Below, piece by piece: positions 43,804-52,407 of a DNA stretch of 64,000 bases. Position numbers and translations under genes: made by a program. The notes under the pieces were generated by a model. The model searched no databases. It was given only the letters and a program-made list of their open reading frames with translations, and was not told the origin of the DNA. Origin of the DNA: Streptomyces pactum (lineage in GTDB: Bacteria > Actinomycetota > Actinomycetes > Streptomycetales > Streptomycetaceae); contig NZ_JACYXC010000001.1 of NCBI RefSeq assembly GCF_016031615.1, positions 3,162,001-3,226,000 on the forward strand. Direction: 5' to 3'. Numbering within the stretch: the stretch's first letter is position 1; each line of letters opens with the position of its first letter.

Positions 43804-45539
43804 GCCGCCTCCTCCTCGGTGAGCTGGGAGAGCACGATCTCCCGGTAGGTCTCGTTCTCCGCCATGAGCTGGGCGTGGGTGCCGGTGCCGACCACCCGAC
43901 CCTCGTCGAGCACGACGATGGTGTCCGCGTCGCGGATGGTGGAGACGCGCTGCGCGACGATCACGACGGTGGCGTCCTGGGTCTCGGCGGCGAGCGCGGC
44001 CCGCAGCCGGGCGTCGGTGGCGTAGTCCAGGGCCGAGAAGGAGTCGTCGAACAGGTAGATGGCGGGGCGTCGGACCAGCGCGCGGGCGATCGCCAGCCGC
44101 TGCCGCTGTCCGCCGGAGACGTTCGTGCCGCCCTGGGCGACCGGCGCGTCCAGCCCGCCCTCCATGGCGGCGACGAACTCCTTGGCCTGGGCGGTCTCCA
44201 GGGCCTGCCACAGCTCCTCGTCGGTGGCGTCGGGCCGCCCGTACCGCAGGTTGGAGGCGATCGTGCCGCTGAACAGGTACGGCTTCTGCGGCACCAGCCC
44301 GATGGTCTCGGCCAGCGCCTCGGGGGAGATCTCCCGGACGTCCACCCCGTCCACCCGTACGCTGCCGCCGGTGGCGTCGAACAGCCGCGGCACCAGCCCG
44401 AGCAGGGTGGACTTGCCGCTGCCGGTGGAGCCGATGACGGCGGTGGTGCGGCCGGGCCGGGCGGTGAGCGAGATGTCGCGCAGCACCGGTTCCTCGGCGC
44501 CCGGGTAGCGGAACTCCACCCCGGTCATCTCCAGCAGACCGCGGCGGGCGGCGGGTGCGGTGACCACCGGGTCGCGCGGCGGGACCACGCTGGTCTCGGT
44601 GTCCAGCACCTCCTGGATGCGCTCGGCGCACACCTCGGCGCGCGGCACCATCATGAACATGAAGGTGGCCATCATGATGCTCATCAGGATCTGCATCAGA
44701 TAGGAGAGGAACGCGGTCAGCGCGCCGATCTCCATCTCCCCGTCGTCGATGCGGTGCCCGCCGAACCACACCACGGCGACGCCGGCGACGTTCACCACCA
44801 GCATCACGACCGGGAAGAGCAGCGCCAGCAGGTGTCCGGCGCGCATCGACACGTCCAGCAGGCCGGCGTTGGCCGTCTCGAACCGTTCCCGCTCGTGCCG
44901 GTCGCGGACGAACGCGCGGATCACCCGGATACCGGTGATCTGCTCGCGCAGCACCCGGTTCACGGTGTCGATGCGCTCCTGCACGCCCCGGAAGAGCGGC
45001 CGCAGCCGCCGCACCAGCAGCACCACGATCGTGCCCAGCACCGGCACGATGAGCAGCAGCAGCCCGGAGAGCGGGACGTCCTGGTTGAGCGCCATCACGA
45101 TGCCGCCGAAGCACATGATCGGCGCGGACACCATCAGGGTGAACGTCATCAGGCACAGCATCTGCACCTGCTGGACGTCGTTGGTGGTACGGGTGATCAG
45201 CGACGGCGCGCCGAAGCGCCCCATCTCGCGCGCGGAGAAGGACTGCACCCGGGCGAAGACCTCGGCGCGCAGATCGCGGCCGAGGGCCATCGCGGTGCGG
45301 GAGCCGTAGTAGACCGCGCCGAGGGCGCAGAGGATCTGGAACAGCGTCACGGCGGTCATCAGCGCGCCGGTGCGCAGGATGTAACCGGTGTCGCCCTTGA
45401 CCACGCCGTTGTCGATGATGTCGGCGTTCAGGGTGGGCAGATAGAGGATGGCGAGCGTCTGCACCAGTTGGAGCAGCACGATCAGCGCGATGGATCGGGA
45501 GTAGGGCCGCAGACGGGCACGTATGAGTCGGACCAGCAC
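43800..45539 (-). CDS. ABC exporter subunit with degenerate ATPase site (first gene)
   Basis: A 579-residue fused exporter half: transmembrane domain (about 1-310), Walker A IGSTGSGKSTLLGLV, Q-loop VPQKPYLF, canonical signature NVSGGQRQRLAIARAL, Walker B IYLFDDSFSALD (Asp replaces the catalytic Glu) and H-loop VVIVAQRVSTI (Gln replaces His). Together with the SVGEKQ signature of the partner this gives one degenerate and one active ATP site, as in TM287/288-type exporters. It is the first gene of a two-gene operon starting at ATG 45539. Confidence 0.93.
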   Translation of the reverse strand: MLVRLIRARLRPYSRSIALIVLLQLVQTLAILYLPTLNADIIDNGVVKGDTGYILRTGALMTAVTLFQILCALGAVYYGSRTAMALGRDLRAEVFARVQSFSAREMGRFGAPSLITRTTNDVQQVQMLCLMTFTLMVSAPIMCFGGIVMALNQDVPLSGLLLLIVPVLGTIVVLLVRRLRPLFRGVQERIDTVNRVLREQITGIRVIRAFVRDRHERERFETANAGLLDVSMRAGHLLALLFPVVMLVVNVAGVAVVWFGGHRIDDGEMEIGALTAFLSYLMQILMSIMMATFMFMMVPRAEVCAERIQEVLDTETSVVPPRDPVVTAPAARRGLLEMTGVEFRYPGAEEPVLRDISLTARPGRTTAVIGSTGSGKSTLLGLVPRLFDATGGSVRVDGVDVREISPEALAETIGLVPQKPYLFSGTIASNLRYGRPDATDEELWQALETAQAKEFVAAMEGGLDAPVAQGGTNVSGGQRQRLAIARALVRRPAIYLFDDSFSALDYATDARLRAALAAETQDATVVIVAQRVSTIRDADTIVVLDEGRVVGTGTHAQLMAENETYREIVLSQLTEEEAA

Positions 45540-45863
45540 ACCGGAACACTAGGCGGCGGTCGGCGGCGCGTCCGAGGTATTTTCATACTTTTCCGGGCCG
45601 GGGCGGGGCGTGGCCGGGGGCACGTGGCAGGTGGCGTGGCCGGCGGCGCGCGGCCGGAGGCGCGCCCGGCGGCGGCATGACAGGAGGCGCGCGGCCGGCG
45701 GCATGGCCGGAGGCGCAGCCGCGGTCGCCGGACCCGGCACGTCCGACGACAGGTGTGTGACACACACCACCCACACAATTCCGTTGCTCAGCGCGACGCC
45801 ATGACTCTGTACTGTCATGGGCACTCGCTAGAGTGACGCCCGGAGCCCCGGGGGGGGCGTGTC
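45540..45863. promoter_or_regulatory. Divergent region with two palindromes, exporter / type VII-like cluster
   Basis: Non-coding. A perfect palindrome GGTGTGTG-A-CACACACC spans 45752-45768; a second inverted repeat CATGAC-8 nt-GTCATG spans 45800-45819. A TAGAGT -10-like element at 45829-45834 lies 30 bp before the GTG of the next gene. A short reading frame (ATG 45801, 11 codons ending at 45836) is present but unsupported. Confidence 0.5.
45752..45768. promoter_or_regulatory. Perfect 8+1+8 palindrome, candidate operator
   Basis: GGTGTGTG and CACACACC are exact reverse complements around a single central A. It is about 210 bp from the exporter start and 95 bp from the type VII-like cluster start, so either could be the controlled gene. 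The cognate regulator is unknown. Confidence 0.5.
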
Positions 45864-46442
45864 GTGAAAGTGGGGGGAAGTGTGTCGGAGCATGACAAGG
45901 GAACACCGTCCGGATCATCCTGGCCGTTCGATCTGCTGAGCGGAGCACGGGCGAAGGGCGAGGCAACGCAGGACGCGGTCGGCGACCTGGCCACCGAGCT
46001 GACGTCCTTCACCAAGTTCCAGAAGCGCGTGGACCAGATCGTCCTGGACCTGAAGGGGTCGGCCGCCGGCCCCGGCAGGGTGGGCCAGGACCGCATGACG
46101 CGGCAGCAACTGGGCGGCGGTGACGGGGCGTTCGTCGAGGCGTCCGACCTTTTCAGTTCCTACGAGAAGGTGATCACGGAGCTGGAGAAGCTGTCGAAGG
46201 TGCTCTCCGACTCCATCGAGGGCATGGGCATCGCGGTGCTCGCCTCGCACAAGGGCTACGAGCAGCTCGACGCGGACGTCCGGGAGCGGATGGCCGCCAT
46301 CGCCAGGAAGACCGAGGAGCACTACGGGGGCGAGTACATCCCCGTTCCCGACGACGAGCAGAGCAAGCCCGGCGGCGACGGCGGTACGGAGCAGGAGCCG
46401 AAGCAGAAGCCGTCGGGTGGCGGCGTGGAGGGCCGCATCTGA
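45864..46442 (+). CDS. Helical protein of the type VII-associated cluster
   Basis: A 192-residue hydrophilic protein from GTG 45864 (VKVGGSVSEHDKG), preceded by a G7 run. Residues about 40-150 are predicted long helices (LATELTSFTKFQKRVDQIVLDL; YEKVITELEKLSKVLSD; ERMAAIARKTEEHYGGEY) with a size and pattern like WXG100/ESX-type substrates or chaperones, although a clear WXG is lacking. The tail is Lys/Gln/Gly-rich. It overlaps the next gene by one base (TGATG). It is found beside WXG/PPE-like and mycosin genes in Streptomyces; exact role unknown. Confidence 0.7.
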   Translation: MKVGGSVSEHDKGTPSGSSWPFDLLSGARAKGEATQDAVGDLATELTSFTKFQKRVDQIVLDLKGSAAGPGRVGQDRMTRQQLGGGDGAFVEASDLFSSYEKVITELEKLSKVLSDSIEGMGIAVLASHKGYEQLDADVRERMAAIARKTEEHYGGEYIPVPDDEQSKPGGDGGTEQEPKQKPSGGGVEGRI

Positions 46443-48067
46443 TGAGCGACGGGAAGAAGTCCGGCCCCGGCGGCGGGAACAAGACGCCCTGGGAGTCGAT
46501 GAGCTACGAGCAGATGCTCGCCTGGCTGGAGGCGGCGAGCCCGGCCACCGTGCGCGCCACCGCCGACCGGCTGGCCACGGCCGCCGCGGAGATCGAGAAG
46601 ATCGGCGAAGAACTCAAGATCCGCCCGCAGTACGTGGCATGGAAGGGCGAGGGCGCCGACGCGTTCCGCCTCTGGGGCAACGACCTGGCCAACGCCACAC
46701 TGCGCCTCGGCGACTTCGGCAAGCAGTCCGCGCGCTGGCTGGCCGAGGCCGCCGACATCATCACCGACGTGAAGGCGGCGTTCCCCCGTTACACCTCCGC
46801 CGGAGAGGCCCAGCGGAACCTCGACGCGGCCCACGCAGCACCCAACGACCCGGACGCGGACACGGTGGCCCAGAAGTCCTCAGCGGAACTGACGGCCATG
46901 AAGGCGGAGAAGGAGAAAGCGGACAAGGAACGCGCCCGCCAGGAGGCCGCCCAACAGATGCGCCGACTGGCAACGGCGTACGCGTGGTCCACCTCGCACC
47001 TGAACGAGCTGAACCGGCCCAAGTTCCCGCCGCCACCCACGGAGTTACAGCCTGCGGATCGCCATGTGGAAACCGTCAGAGTGGACACCCCTGGAGGAGC
47101 GGCGCAGGGCGGGCACCCATCCGGCTCGGCGCCCGGGACTCCCGCAGGCACTGGTGGCTTGGCACCTTCTCAACCCGCCACCGGTCCCGGGCAGCACCCT
47201 GTGCCCCCGGCACCGGCACCCGAACTTCCGGGAGCAGGGCCCGCTCCAACACCGGCGGGAACGGAGACGCCTTCTCCGAGCACTCGTCCGTTGCCCGGCA
47301 CCCCTGATCCCGTGGGCGTGGAGATTGACAGCAGCGCGCCCCCGGTACCCGCGTCGCCGCCGTCCGGCGGGCCCCCGGTCGACCCGCCCGCTGGTGGTCG
47401 GCCCGATCTTGGAATGCCGCGTCCGGCCGACGGCCTCCCACCGGTGGTGGGCGGACTGCCGTCTGTGGGCCCGGGCCGCACCGGACCCGGCAACCGCTCG
47501 CCGCTCCTCCCCGGCCCAGGGCTTCCGCAGTCGGGGACGGGCCGCCTGCCGAGCAGTCCCGGTCCCGTCGTTCCCGGCGGACCGATCGGAACGGGGGATC
47601 CCGCTCGCTCCACGACCGGGAATCGGCCTCCCATGCTTCCGGGCATGGGACCCACAAGCCCCTCCCCCGGCCCGGTCCCGAGGAACCAGGGGATCATCGG
47701 CGGCCGCCCCGTGCCTACACCTCCCGCACGACCCAGTGGCCCGCCACCCGGAACAGTTATCGGAGGACAGACCTCAGGAGCACCCGCCCGAGGTCCGCTC
47801 GGTCACGCGCCCGGAATCGGCTCCGCCGGGCTGGACCCGGGTCGGCGTGGACCGTCATCCGATCGCCGTCCCACCGGCCCCGGCAGCGGCGTCGTCGGCG
47901 GGCGGCCTCAGCAGCAACGCCCCTCCGGCCACCAGACTTTCACCTCCGGCGGCTCGGGACTGGCAAGGGGATGCCCGGAGGAGCAGGAAGATCGATCCGA
48001 GCACCCCGAAAACCGGGACTCCGCACGACGGCGTTCCCCCAGGGCCGAACCTCCGGTCGCTGACTGA
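46442..48067 (+). CDS. WXG/PPE-like type VII secretion-associated protein with Pro/Gly-rich tail
   Basis: A 541-residue protein. The N-terminal about 190 residues form a helical WXG100/PPE-like domain (MLAWLEAASPATVRATADRL; YVAWKGEGADAFRLWGNDL with W-x-G-x-G-A-D-A; QMRRLATAYAWSTSHLNEL). The rest is Pro/Gly/Thr-rich, ending PRAEPPVAD. It carries one TTA leucine codon at 47045-47047 (T-E-L-Q), hence possible bldA dependence. It is translationally coupled to the upstream gene and followed 29 bp later by the mycosin gene. Likely cell-wall or secreted; partner unknown. Confidence 0.78.
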   Translation: MSDGKKSGPGGGNKTPWESMSYEQMLAWLEAASPATVRATADRLATAAAEIEKIGEELKIRPQYVAWKGEGADAFRLWGNDLANATLRLGDFGKQSARWLAEAADIITDVKAAFPRYTSAGEAQRNLDAAHAAPNDPDADTVAQKSSAELTAMKAEKEKADKERARQEAAQQMRRLATAYAWSTSHLNELNRPKFPPPPTELQPADRHVETVRVDTPGGAAQGGHPSGSAPGTPAGTGGLAPSQPATGPGQHPVPPAPAPELPGAGPAPTPAGTETPSPSTRPLPGTPDPVGVEIDSSAPPVPASPPSGGPPVDPPAGGRPDLGMPRPADGLPPVVGGLPSVGPGRTGPGNRSPLLPGPGLPQSGTGRLPSSPGPVVPGGPIGTGDPARSTTGNRPPMLPGMGPTSPSPGPVPRNQGIIGGRPVPTPPARPSGPPPGTVIGGQTSGAPARGPLGHAPGIGSAGLDPGRRGPSSDRRPTGPGSGVVGGRPQQQRPSGHQTFTSGGSGLARGCPEEQEDRSEHPENRDSARRRSPRAEPPVAD

Positions 48068-48096
48068 CCTTGAGCAATGGGACCGAAGGGAAATCC

Positions 48097-49416
48097 ATGT
48101 CCCCCGATAAGTTCCGGACCGCCCGGCTGAGAGGCGCGGCCACCGGAGTCGCGGCGCTCCTGCTGATCGGCAGCGCGGTCACTCCCGCACATGCGGAGTC
48201 CATCCGCTCTCGGCAATGGTACCTAGATGTGATGAAGGCCGAGCAGATGTGGCGGACCAGCACCGGCAAAGGTGTCACGGTCGCCGTCATCGATTCGGGC
48301 GTCAATGACCGTTTAGCTGATCTGCGAGGCCAGGTGTTGCCCGGCAAGGACGAGGCTCCGGAGTCACCTGGTGACGAACATACGGACCCCCGGGGGCATG
48401 GGACGAGTATGGCCCTGCTGATTGCCGGGACCGGCAAGGCGAATGGCGGTAACGGCACGTTGGGGCTGGCCCCCGGGGCGAAGATTCTTCCCATTCGTTT
48501 GCAGGATCGCGGGCTTGACGCCTTCCGGTACTCCGAGGAGTTCAACGACACTCTCAGCAAGGCCATCCGCTACGCCACCGACTCGGGCGCCCGAGTCATC
48601 AACATCTCGCTGGCACAAATCAAAGGGTCTGAGCAGCTCACATCCGCCGTGAGGTACGCCGTGGACAACGGTGCCCTGATTTTCGCCGGTGTCGGGAACG
48701 ACGGCAATTCCCGACTGATGTACCCCGCGGCGACACCTGGAGTGGTCGGGGTCGCAGCGGTAGGAAAGGATCTGCACCGAACCAAGGAATCCAACTGGGG
48801 GCCCCAGGTGGACCTTTCCGCGCCCGGTGAAGAGATGATCCATACCTGCTCCAACGGCGTAGACGTGTGTGACACGAGCGGCACCAGCGACGCCACCGCC
48901 CTCGCTTCCGCGAGCGCCGCGCTGATCTGGGCCAAGCACCCGGAGTGGACCAACAACCAGGTGCTGCGGGTCATGCTGAACACCATCGGCGGTCCGACCA
49001 ATGGCGCCAAGCGCACCGACGCCATCGGCTACGGCATCGTCCGACCCCGCATCGCGCTGAAGGACCCCGGCGACCCAGGACCCGCCGACGTATACCCGCT
49101 GCCCGACCTCAAAGAAGCCGAGGCGCCGTCGGCCAAGCCCTCCGCCGAGCCGTCCCCGTCGCCATCACGGTCCTCGGCGGTAGGCGAAGCGGCCCCGGCA
49201 CCCGCCGGCACCGCCTCGGGTGACGGTGACGGCGGGACCGGCAGCGGAGTCTGGATCGCCGCCGGCGTCGGCGGCGCGCTGCTGGCCGCCGCGGTACCCG
49301 TCGGCCTGGCCGTACGCAGACGACGCGCCGCCACCGCGTCCCCCGTCCCGGGCGCGGCCGCCAGCCCCGGTCCGGGTACGTGGCCGCGCGATGACGGCAC
49401 CGCGTGGCGCCCCTGA
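48097..49416 (+). CDS. Mycosin-type (MycP) S8 serine protease of type VII secretion
   Basis: A 439-residue membrane-anchored subtilase: signal peptide (GAATGVAALLLIGSAVTPAHA), catalytic Asp in TVAVIDSGVNDR, His in DPRGHGTSMALLIAG, oxyanion Asn in VGNDGNSRLMYPA, nucleophile Ser in DTSGTSDATALASASAALI, then a Pro/Ser linker and one C-terminal transmembrane helix (IAAGVGGALLAAAVPVGLAV) with an RRRR stop. ATG 48097 follows GAAGGG. A TTA codon is at 48313-48315, and codon choice from 48.2 to 49.0 kb is less GC-biased than elsewhere. No EccC/EccD genes lie in this window. Confidence 0.88.
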   Translation: MSPDKFRTARLRGAATGVAALLLIGSAVTPAHAESIRSRQWYLDVMKAEQMWRTSTGKGVTVAVIDSGVNDRLADLRGQVLPGKDEAPESPGDEHTDPRGHGTSMALLIAGTGKANGGNGTLGLAPGAKILPIRLQDRGLDAFRYSEEFNDTLSKAIRYATDSGARVINISLAQIKGSEQLTSAVRYAVDNGALIFAGVGNDGNSRLMYPAATPGVVGVAAVGKDLHRTKESNWGPQVDLSAPGEEMIHTCSNGVDVCDTSGTSDATALASASAALIWAKHPEWTNNQVLRVMLNTIGGPTNGAKRTDAIGYGIVRPRIALKDPGDPGPADVYPLPDLKEAEAPSAKPSAEPSPSPSRSSAVGEAAPAPAGTASGDGDGGTGSGVWIAAGVGGALLAAAVPVGLAVRRRRAATASPVPGAAASPGPGTWPRDDGTAWRP

Positions 49417-49573
49417 GACGCGCCGGCTCCCGCGCCCTGCCCGGGTACCGATCGGCCCGCCGCCGGTCACCCGGGCGGGGCCCGGCAGGGTGGCCGATGG
49501 GCTTTCCGCCGCTTGTCGCACGTCATCATGGAGGCGGTAACCGCCGCGGCGGACGACAAGGAAAGGGGTCGCG

Positions 49574-49858
49574 ATGGTGACAAGCGACACGACGGATCTG
49601 CCCGGCGGCACCATCCGGTACTGGGCCGCCGCCAAGGCCGCGGCGGGCACGGCGGAGGAGCCGTACACGGCCGCCACCCTCGCCGACGCGCTGGCGGCCG
49701 CCCGGCAGCGGCACGCCGGGCGCCCGGAGTTCTCCCGGGTGCTGCTGCGGTGTTCCTTCCTCGTGGACGGCGAGCAGGTCGGTGGCCGGGACCACGCGAC
49801 GGTCGCCCTGGCCGAGGGCGGCACCATCGAAGTGCTGCCGCCGTTCGCAGGAGGGTGA
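49574..49858 (+). CDS. MoaD/ThiS family sulfur-carrier-like protein
   Basis: A 94-residue ubiquitin-fold protein: IRYWAAAKAAAGTAEEPY, ATLADALAAARQRHA, CSFLVDGEQVGG, and the C-terminal ...IEVLPPFAGG ending in the Gly-Gly that is thiocarboxylated in sulfur carriers for molybdopterin or thiamine synthesis. ATG 49574 has GAAAGGGG upstream. It lies 10 bp before the next gene, forming an operon. No activating enzyme lies adjacent, but a rhodanese operon is 4 kb downstream. Confidence 0.85.
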   Translation: MVTSDTTDLPGGTIRYWAAAKAAAGTAEEPYTAATLADALAAARQRHAGRPEFSRVLLRCSFLVDGEQVGGRDHATVALAEGGTIEVLPPFAGG

Positions 49859-49868
49859 GCCCGCAGCC

Positions 49869-52058
49869 ATGAGCAACCAGTCCCAGACCCCCGACCCGGA
49901 CCCGGGCCAGTACCCACCGCACCACCCCTACGGGCAGCAGCCGGAGCCGGAGGCCGGTCCGCCGGCAACCGGCCCGTATCCGGGGCACCCGGCGCAGGCG
50001 CCGGGCGGGGACCAGGGGTACGGCCCGGCCGGCTACCCACCGGGAAGCCCGCCCAACCCGTACCAACAGCAGCCGACCGCACCACAGCAGCCCGGGTACG
50101 ACCAGCAGGGGCACGCCCCGCAGTACGACCCGCAGGGGCAGTACGGACAGCAGGGGCAGTACGGGCAGCAGGCGCCGTACGGACAGGCCCAGTACGGCCA
50201 GGGGGATGCCGGATACCACCCCTACGCACCGCACGCGGGACAGTCGGGGTACCCGGAGGCCGTGCAGGCACCGCACCCCTCGCAGGCCGCCGCGCAGCAG
50301 TGGCAGACCGGGCCGGCCGCCCAGCCGGGCCAGGGGTACGCACGGCAGAATCCGCCGTACGCGCAACAGGACCAGGGGCACCCGCAGCCGCAGGGGACGC
50401 ACCAGGGGCAGCAGGGATACCAGCAGCACCAGCCGCAGGAGTACCAGCAGCCCCAGGCACAGCCGGGTCACCCCGACACCCCTCAGTACCAGGGGCAGCC
50501 GCAGCACCAAGCCCAGCAGGGGTACCAAGTTCAGCAGGCTCATCAGGACCCACAGGCCTACCGGGACCCGCAGGGTTACCAAGCTCAGCAGGCGTACCAG
50601 GGCCACCAGGGGTATCAGCCCGCACAGGCGGCGTACCAGGACCCGCAGGCGTACCAAGCTTCGCAGGCGTACCAGGCCGCGCAGGCCTACCAGCAGCCAC
50701 ACCCCCCAGGACAGCAGCCACACCCCCCAGGACAGCAGCCACACCCCCAGGGGCACCAGCCGCACCCGCAAGGGCAGCAGCCGGACGCCTGGGCCGCGCA
50801 TCAGCAGTCCCCGCAGCATCAGCAGTCCCCGCAGCAGCACCAGAACCACGATCAGCACCAGCCCTACCGGTCGGTGCCCGGGGCGGCCGCCGGCGGGGGC
50901 GCCGCCACGCCGTTCCCGCCGCAGGCCACCGGGCACTCCGCACCGGTTCCGGGCGCCGCCTCCGGTCCCGGGGGCACCCCGGCGGCCGGGCCGGTGACGG
51001 GTGACGGGTGGGCACCCGCCGGGGCTCCGGCCGGGTCGGCACCGGCCGCGGGACAGGCGACCACCGTCCTCCGCGTCCCCGGCGCGGGTCCGGCCGCGCC
51101 GGGGACGCCCGCCGGGCCGGGAACGCCCGGCCCACGGGCCACGGCCCCGGACCCCGGGCGGCGCCCCGGCGCCGAAGCCCCAGCCGGCGCGGAGGGCACC
51201 CCGAAGGCCCGCGCGGAAGACACCGCGGGGGCCGGGGCGGAAGGCGGCCCGGAGGCCGGAACGGCTCCGGCCGCCGCCCCCGCGAAACCGCTCACCGCGG
51301 CGCAGCGGGCCCGGGCCGAGGGGCGGTCGCCGATCATCGACCCGGGGATGACGCCCGCCCTGCTGACCGCGGCGCTCTCCGGTCTGCTGGCGGCGAGCGC
51401 GACACTGCCCCGTCCGGCCACCGCGGCCGCGCTGGTGCTGCTCCAGGCGCTCACGGCGGCCGGCTGGTTCCGGCTCAACGGCATGTGGCCGGCCCGGCAG
51501 GGCATCGTGCTGGCCTTCGCGGGCGGGCTCGCCGCCGACGCCGGGCTGCTCGCCACCGAGGAGCAGCACGCCCCGACGGTGATCATCGGCACCATCGGCG
51601 TCTGGCTGCTCCTCGTCATCATCCTCCAGCTGCGCAACCGCAGCTCGGCCGACGAGCGGATGTACAGCCTCACCGCCACCACGGTCTCGGCCGCCCTCAC
51701 GGTGGTCGCGGCCGGTCACCTCGCCGCCGTGGCGGAGTCCTCGGACGCGGTGGTGATCGGTGCGGCGGCGGTCGCGATCGCCGCGATCGCCCGGGCGGTG
51801 CCGCTGCCGACCGCGGTCTCGATGGTGCTCGCGCTGCTCGCCGCGGCGGGCGCCGGCCTCGGCGCCGGGCATCTGACGGACACCGGCACCACGCACGCGG
51901 CGGGGCTCGGCCTGGCGGCCGGCGCGTGCGCGCTGATCGGCCTCCGGGTGGCGAGCTACGACTACCCCTCGCGCTTCGTCCACATGACCGCCGGGGTGGC
52001 GCTGCCGCTCACCGCCGCCGCGCCCGCGGTGTACCTGATCGGGCAGGCCATCGGCTGA
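49869..52058 (+). CDS. Membrane protein with long Gln/Pro/Tyr-rich N-terminal region
   Basis: A 729-residue protein starting MSNQSQTPDPDPGQY. Residues about 1-330 are a Gln/Pro/Tyr/Gly/His low-complexity tract with repeats such as QGQYGQQ, AYQDPQ and PHPPGQQ; about 330-490 are Gly/Ala/Pro-rich; about 495-729 hold roughly seven transmembrane helices (ALLTAALSGLLAASA, VIIGTIGVWLLLVIILQL, AVVIGAAAVAIAAIA, VSMVLALLAAAGAGLGAG). The gene follows the MoaD-like ORF by 10 bp. Function unknown. The Pro/Gln tract is cytosolic or surface-exposed, depending on topology. Confidence 0.82.
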   Translation: MSNQSQTPDPDPGQYPPHHPYGQQPEPEAGPPATGPYPGHPAQAPGGDQGYGPAGYPPGSPPNPYQQQPTAPQQPGYDQQGHAPQYDPQGQYGQQGQYGQQAPYGQAQYGQGDAGYHPYAPHAGQSGYPEAVQAPHPSQAAAQQWQTGPAAQPGQGYARQNPPYAQQDQGHPQPQGTHQGQQGYQQHQPQEYQQPQAQPGHPDTPQYQGQPQHQAQQGYQVQQAHQDPQAYRDPQGYQAQQAYQGHQGYQPAQAAYQDPQAYQASQAYQAAQAYQQPHPPGQQPHPPGQQPHPQGHQPHPQGQQPDAWAAHQQSPQHQQSPQQHQNHDQHQPYRSVPGAAAGGGAATPFPPQATGHSAPVPGAASGPGGTPAAGPVTGDGWAPAGAPAGSAPAAGQATTVLRVPGAGPAAPGTPAGPGTPGPRATAPDPGRRPGAEAPAGAEGTPKARAEDTAGAGAEGGPEAGTAPAAAPAKPLTAAQRARAEGRSPIIDPGMTPALLTAALSGLLAASATLPRPATAAALVLLQALTAAGWFRLNGMWPARQGIVLAFAGGLAADAGLLATEEQHAPTVIIGTIGVWLLLVIILQLRNRSSADERMYSLTATTVSAALTVVAAGHLAAVAESSDAVVIGAAAVAIAAIARAVPLPTAVSMVLALLAAAGAGLGAGHLTDTGTTHAAGLGLAAGACALIGLRVASYDYPSRFVHMTAGVALPLTAAAPAVYLIGQAIG

Positions 52059-52407
52059 ACCGGTCCGCCGTCCGTCCCCCGCCGCCCCGCCGGCCGCCCG
52101 CGCCTCCCGGCCGGGCGGCCGGCGGGGCGGATCCTTTCCGCCGCGCGCCGCGTCTCTCCGGTTAGGCTCGCTAGCCGCGGGCAGGCGCCCGAGCCCGACG
52201 ACACAGGGGGACGAGCATGACTGACGCAGCGCACAGCACCGGCGGGGGGAGCACGGCCGGCGGCGGGAACCCGGCACCTCCGCCGGTTCCGCCGCACCCG
52301 GCAGGCGCCGCGGGGCCTGGGGGCGGGCCGGGCACCGGGCATCCGGAGTCACGCCTCCGGCGGGCGCCGCGCACCCCGCGGACCGGGCGGGATCCGGCGC
52401 CGGCCCG

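Noticed and set aside
41848..45549. One 1233-residue ABC protein read as a single gene
   Set aside because: The N-terminal 580 residues are an out-of-frame reading of the first exporter gene; the two subunits are separate ORFs overlapping by ATGA.
45801..45836. An 11-codon ORF (MTLYCHGHSLE) as a second Cys leader peptide
   Set aside because: It lies inside an inverted repeat and overlaps the -10 element, with no ribosome site and no VDLCRV-type signature.
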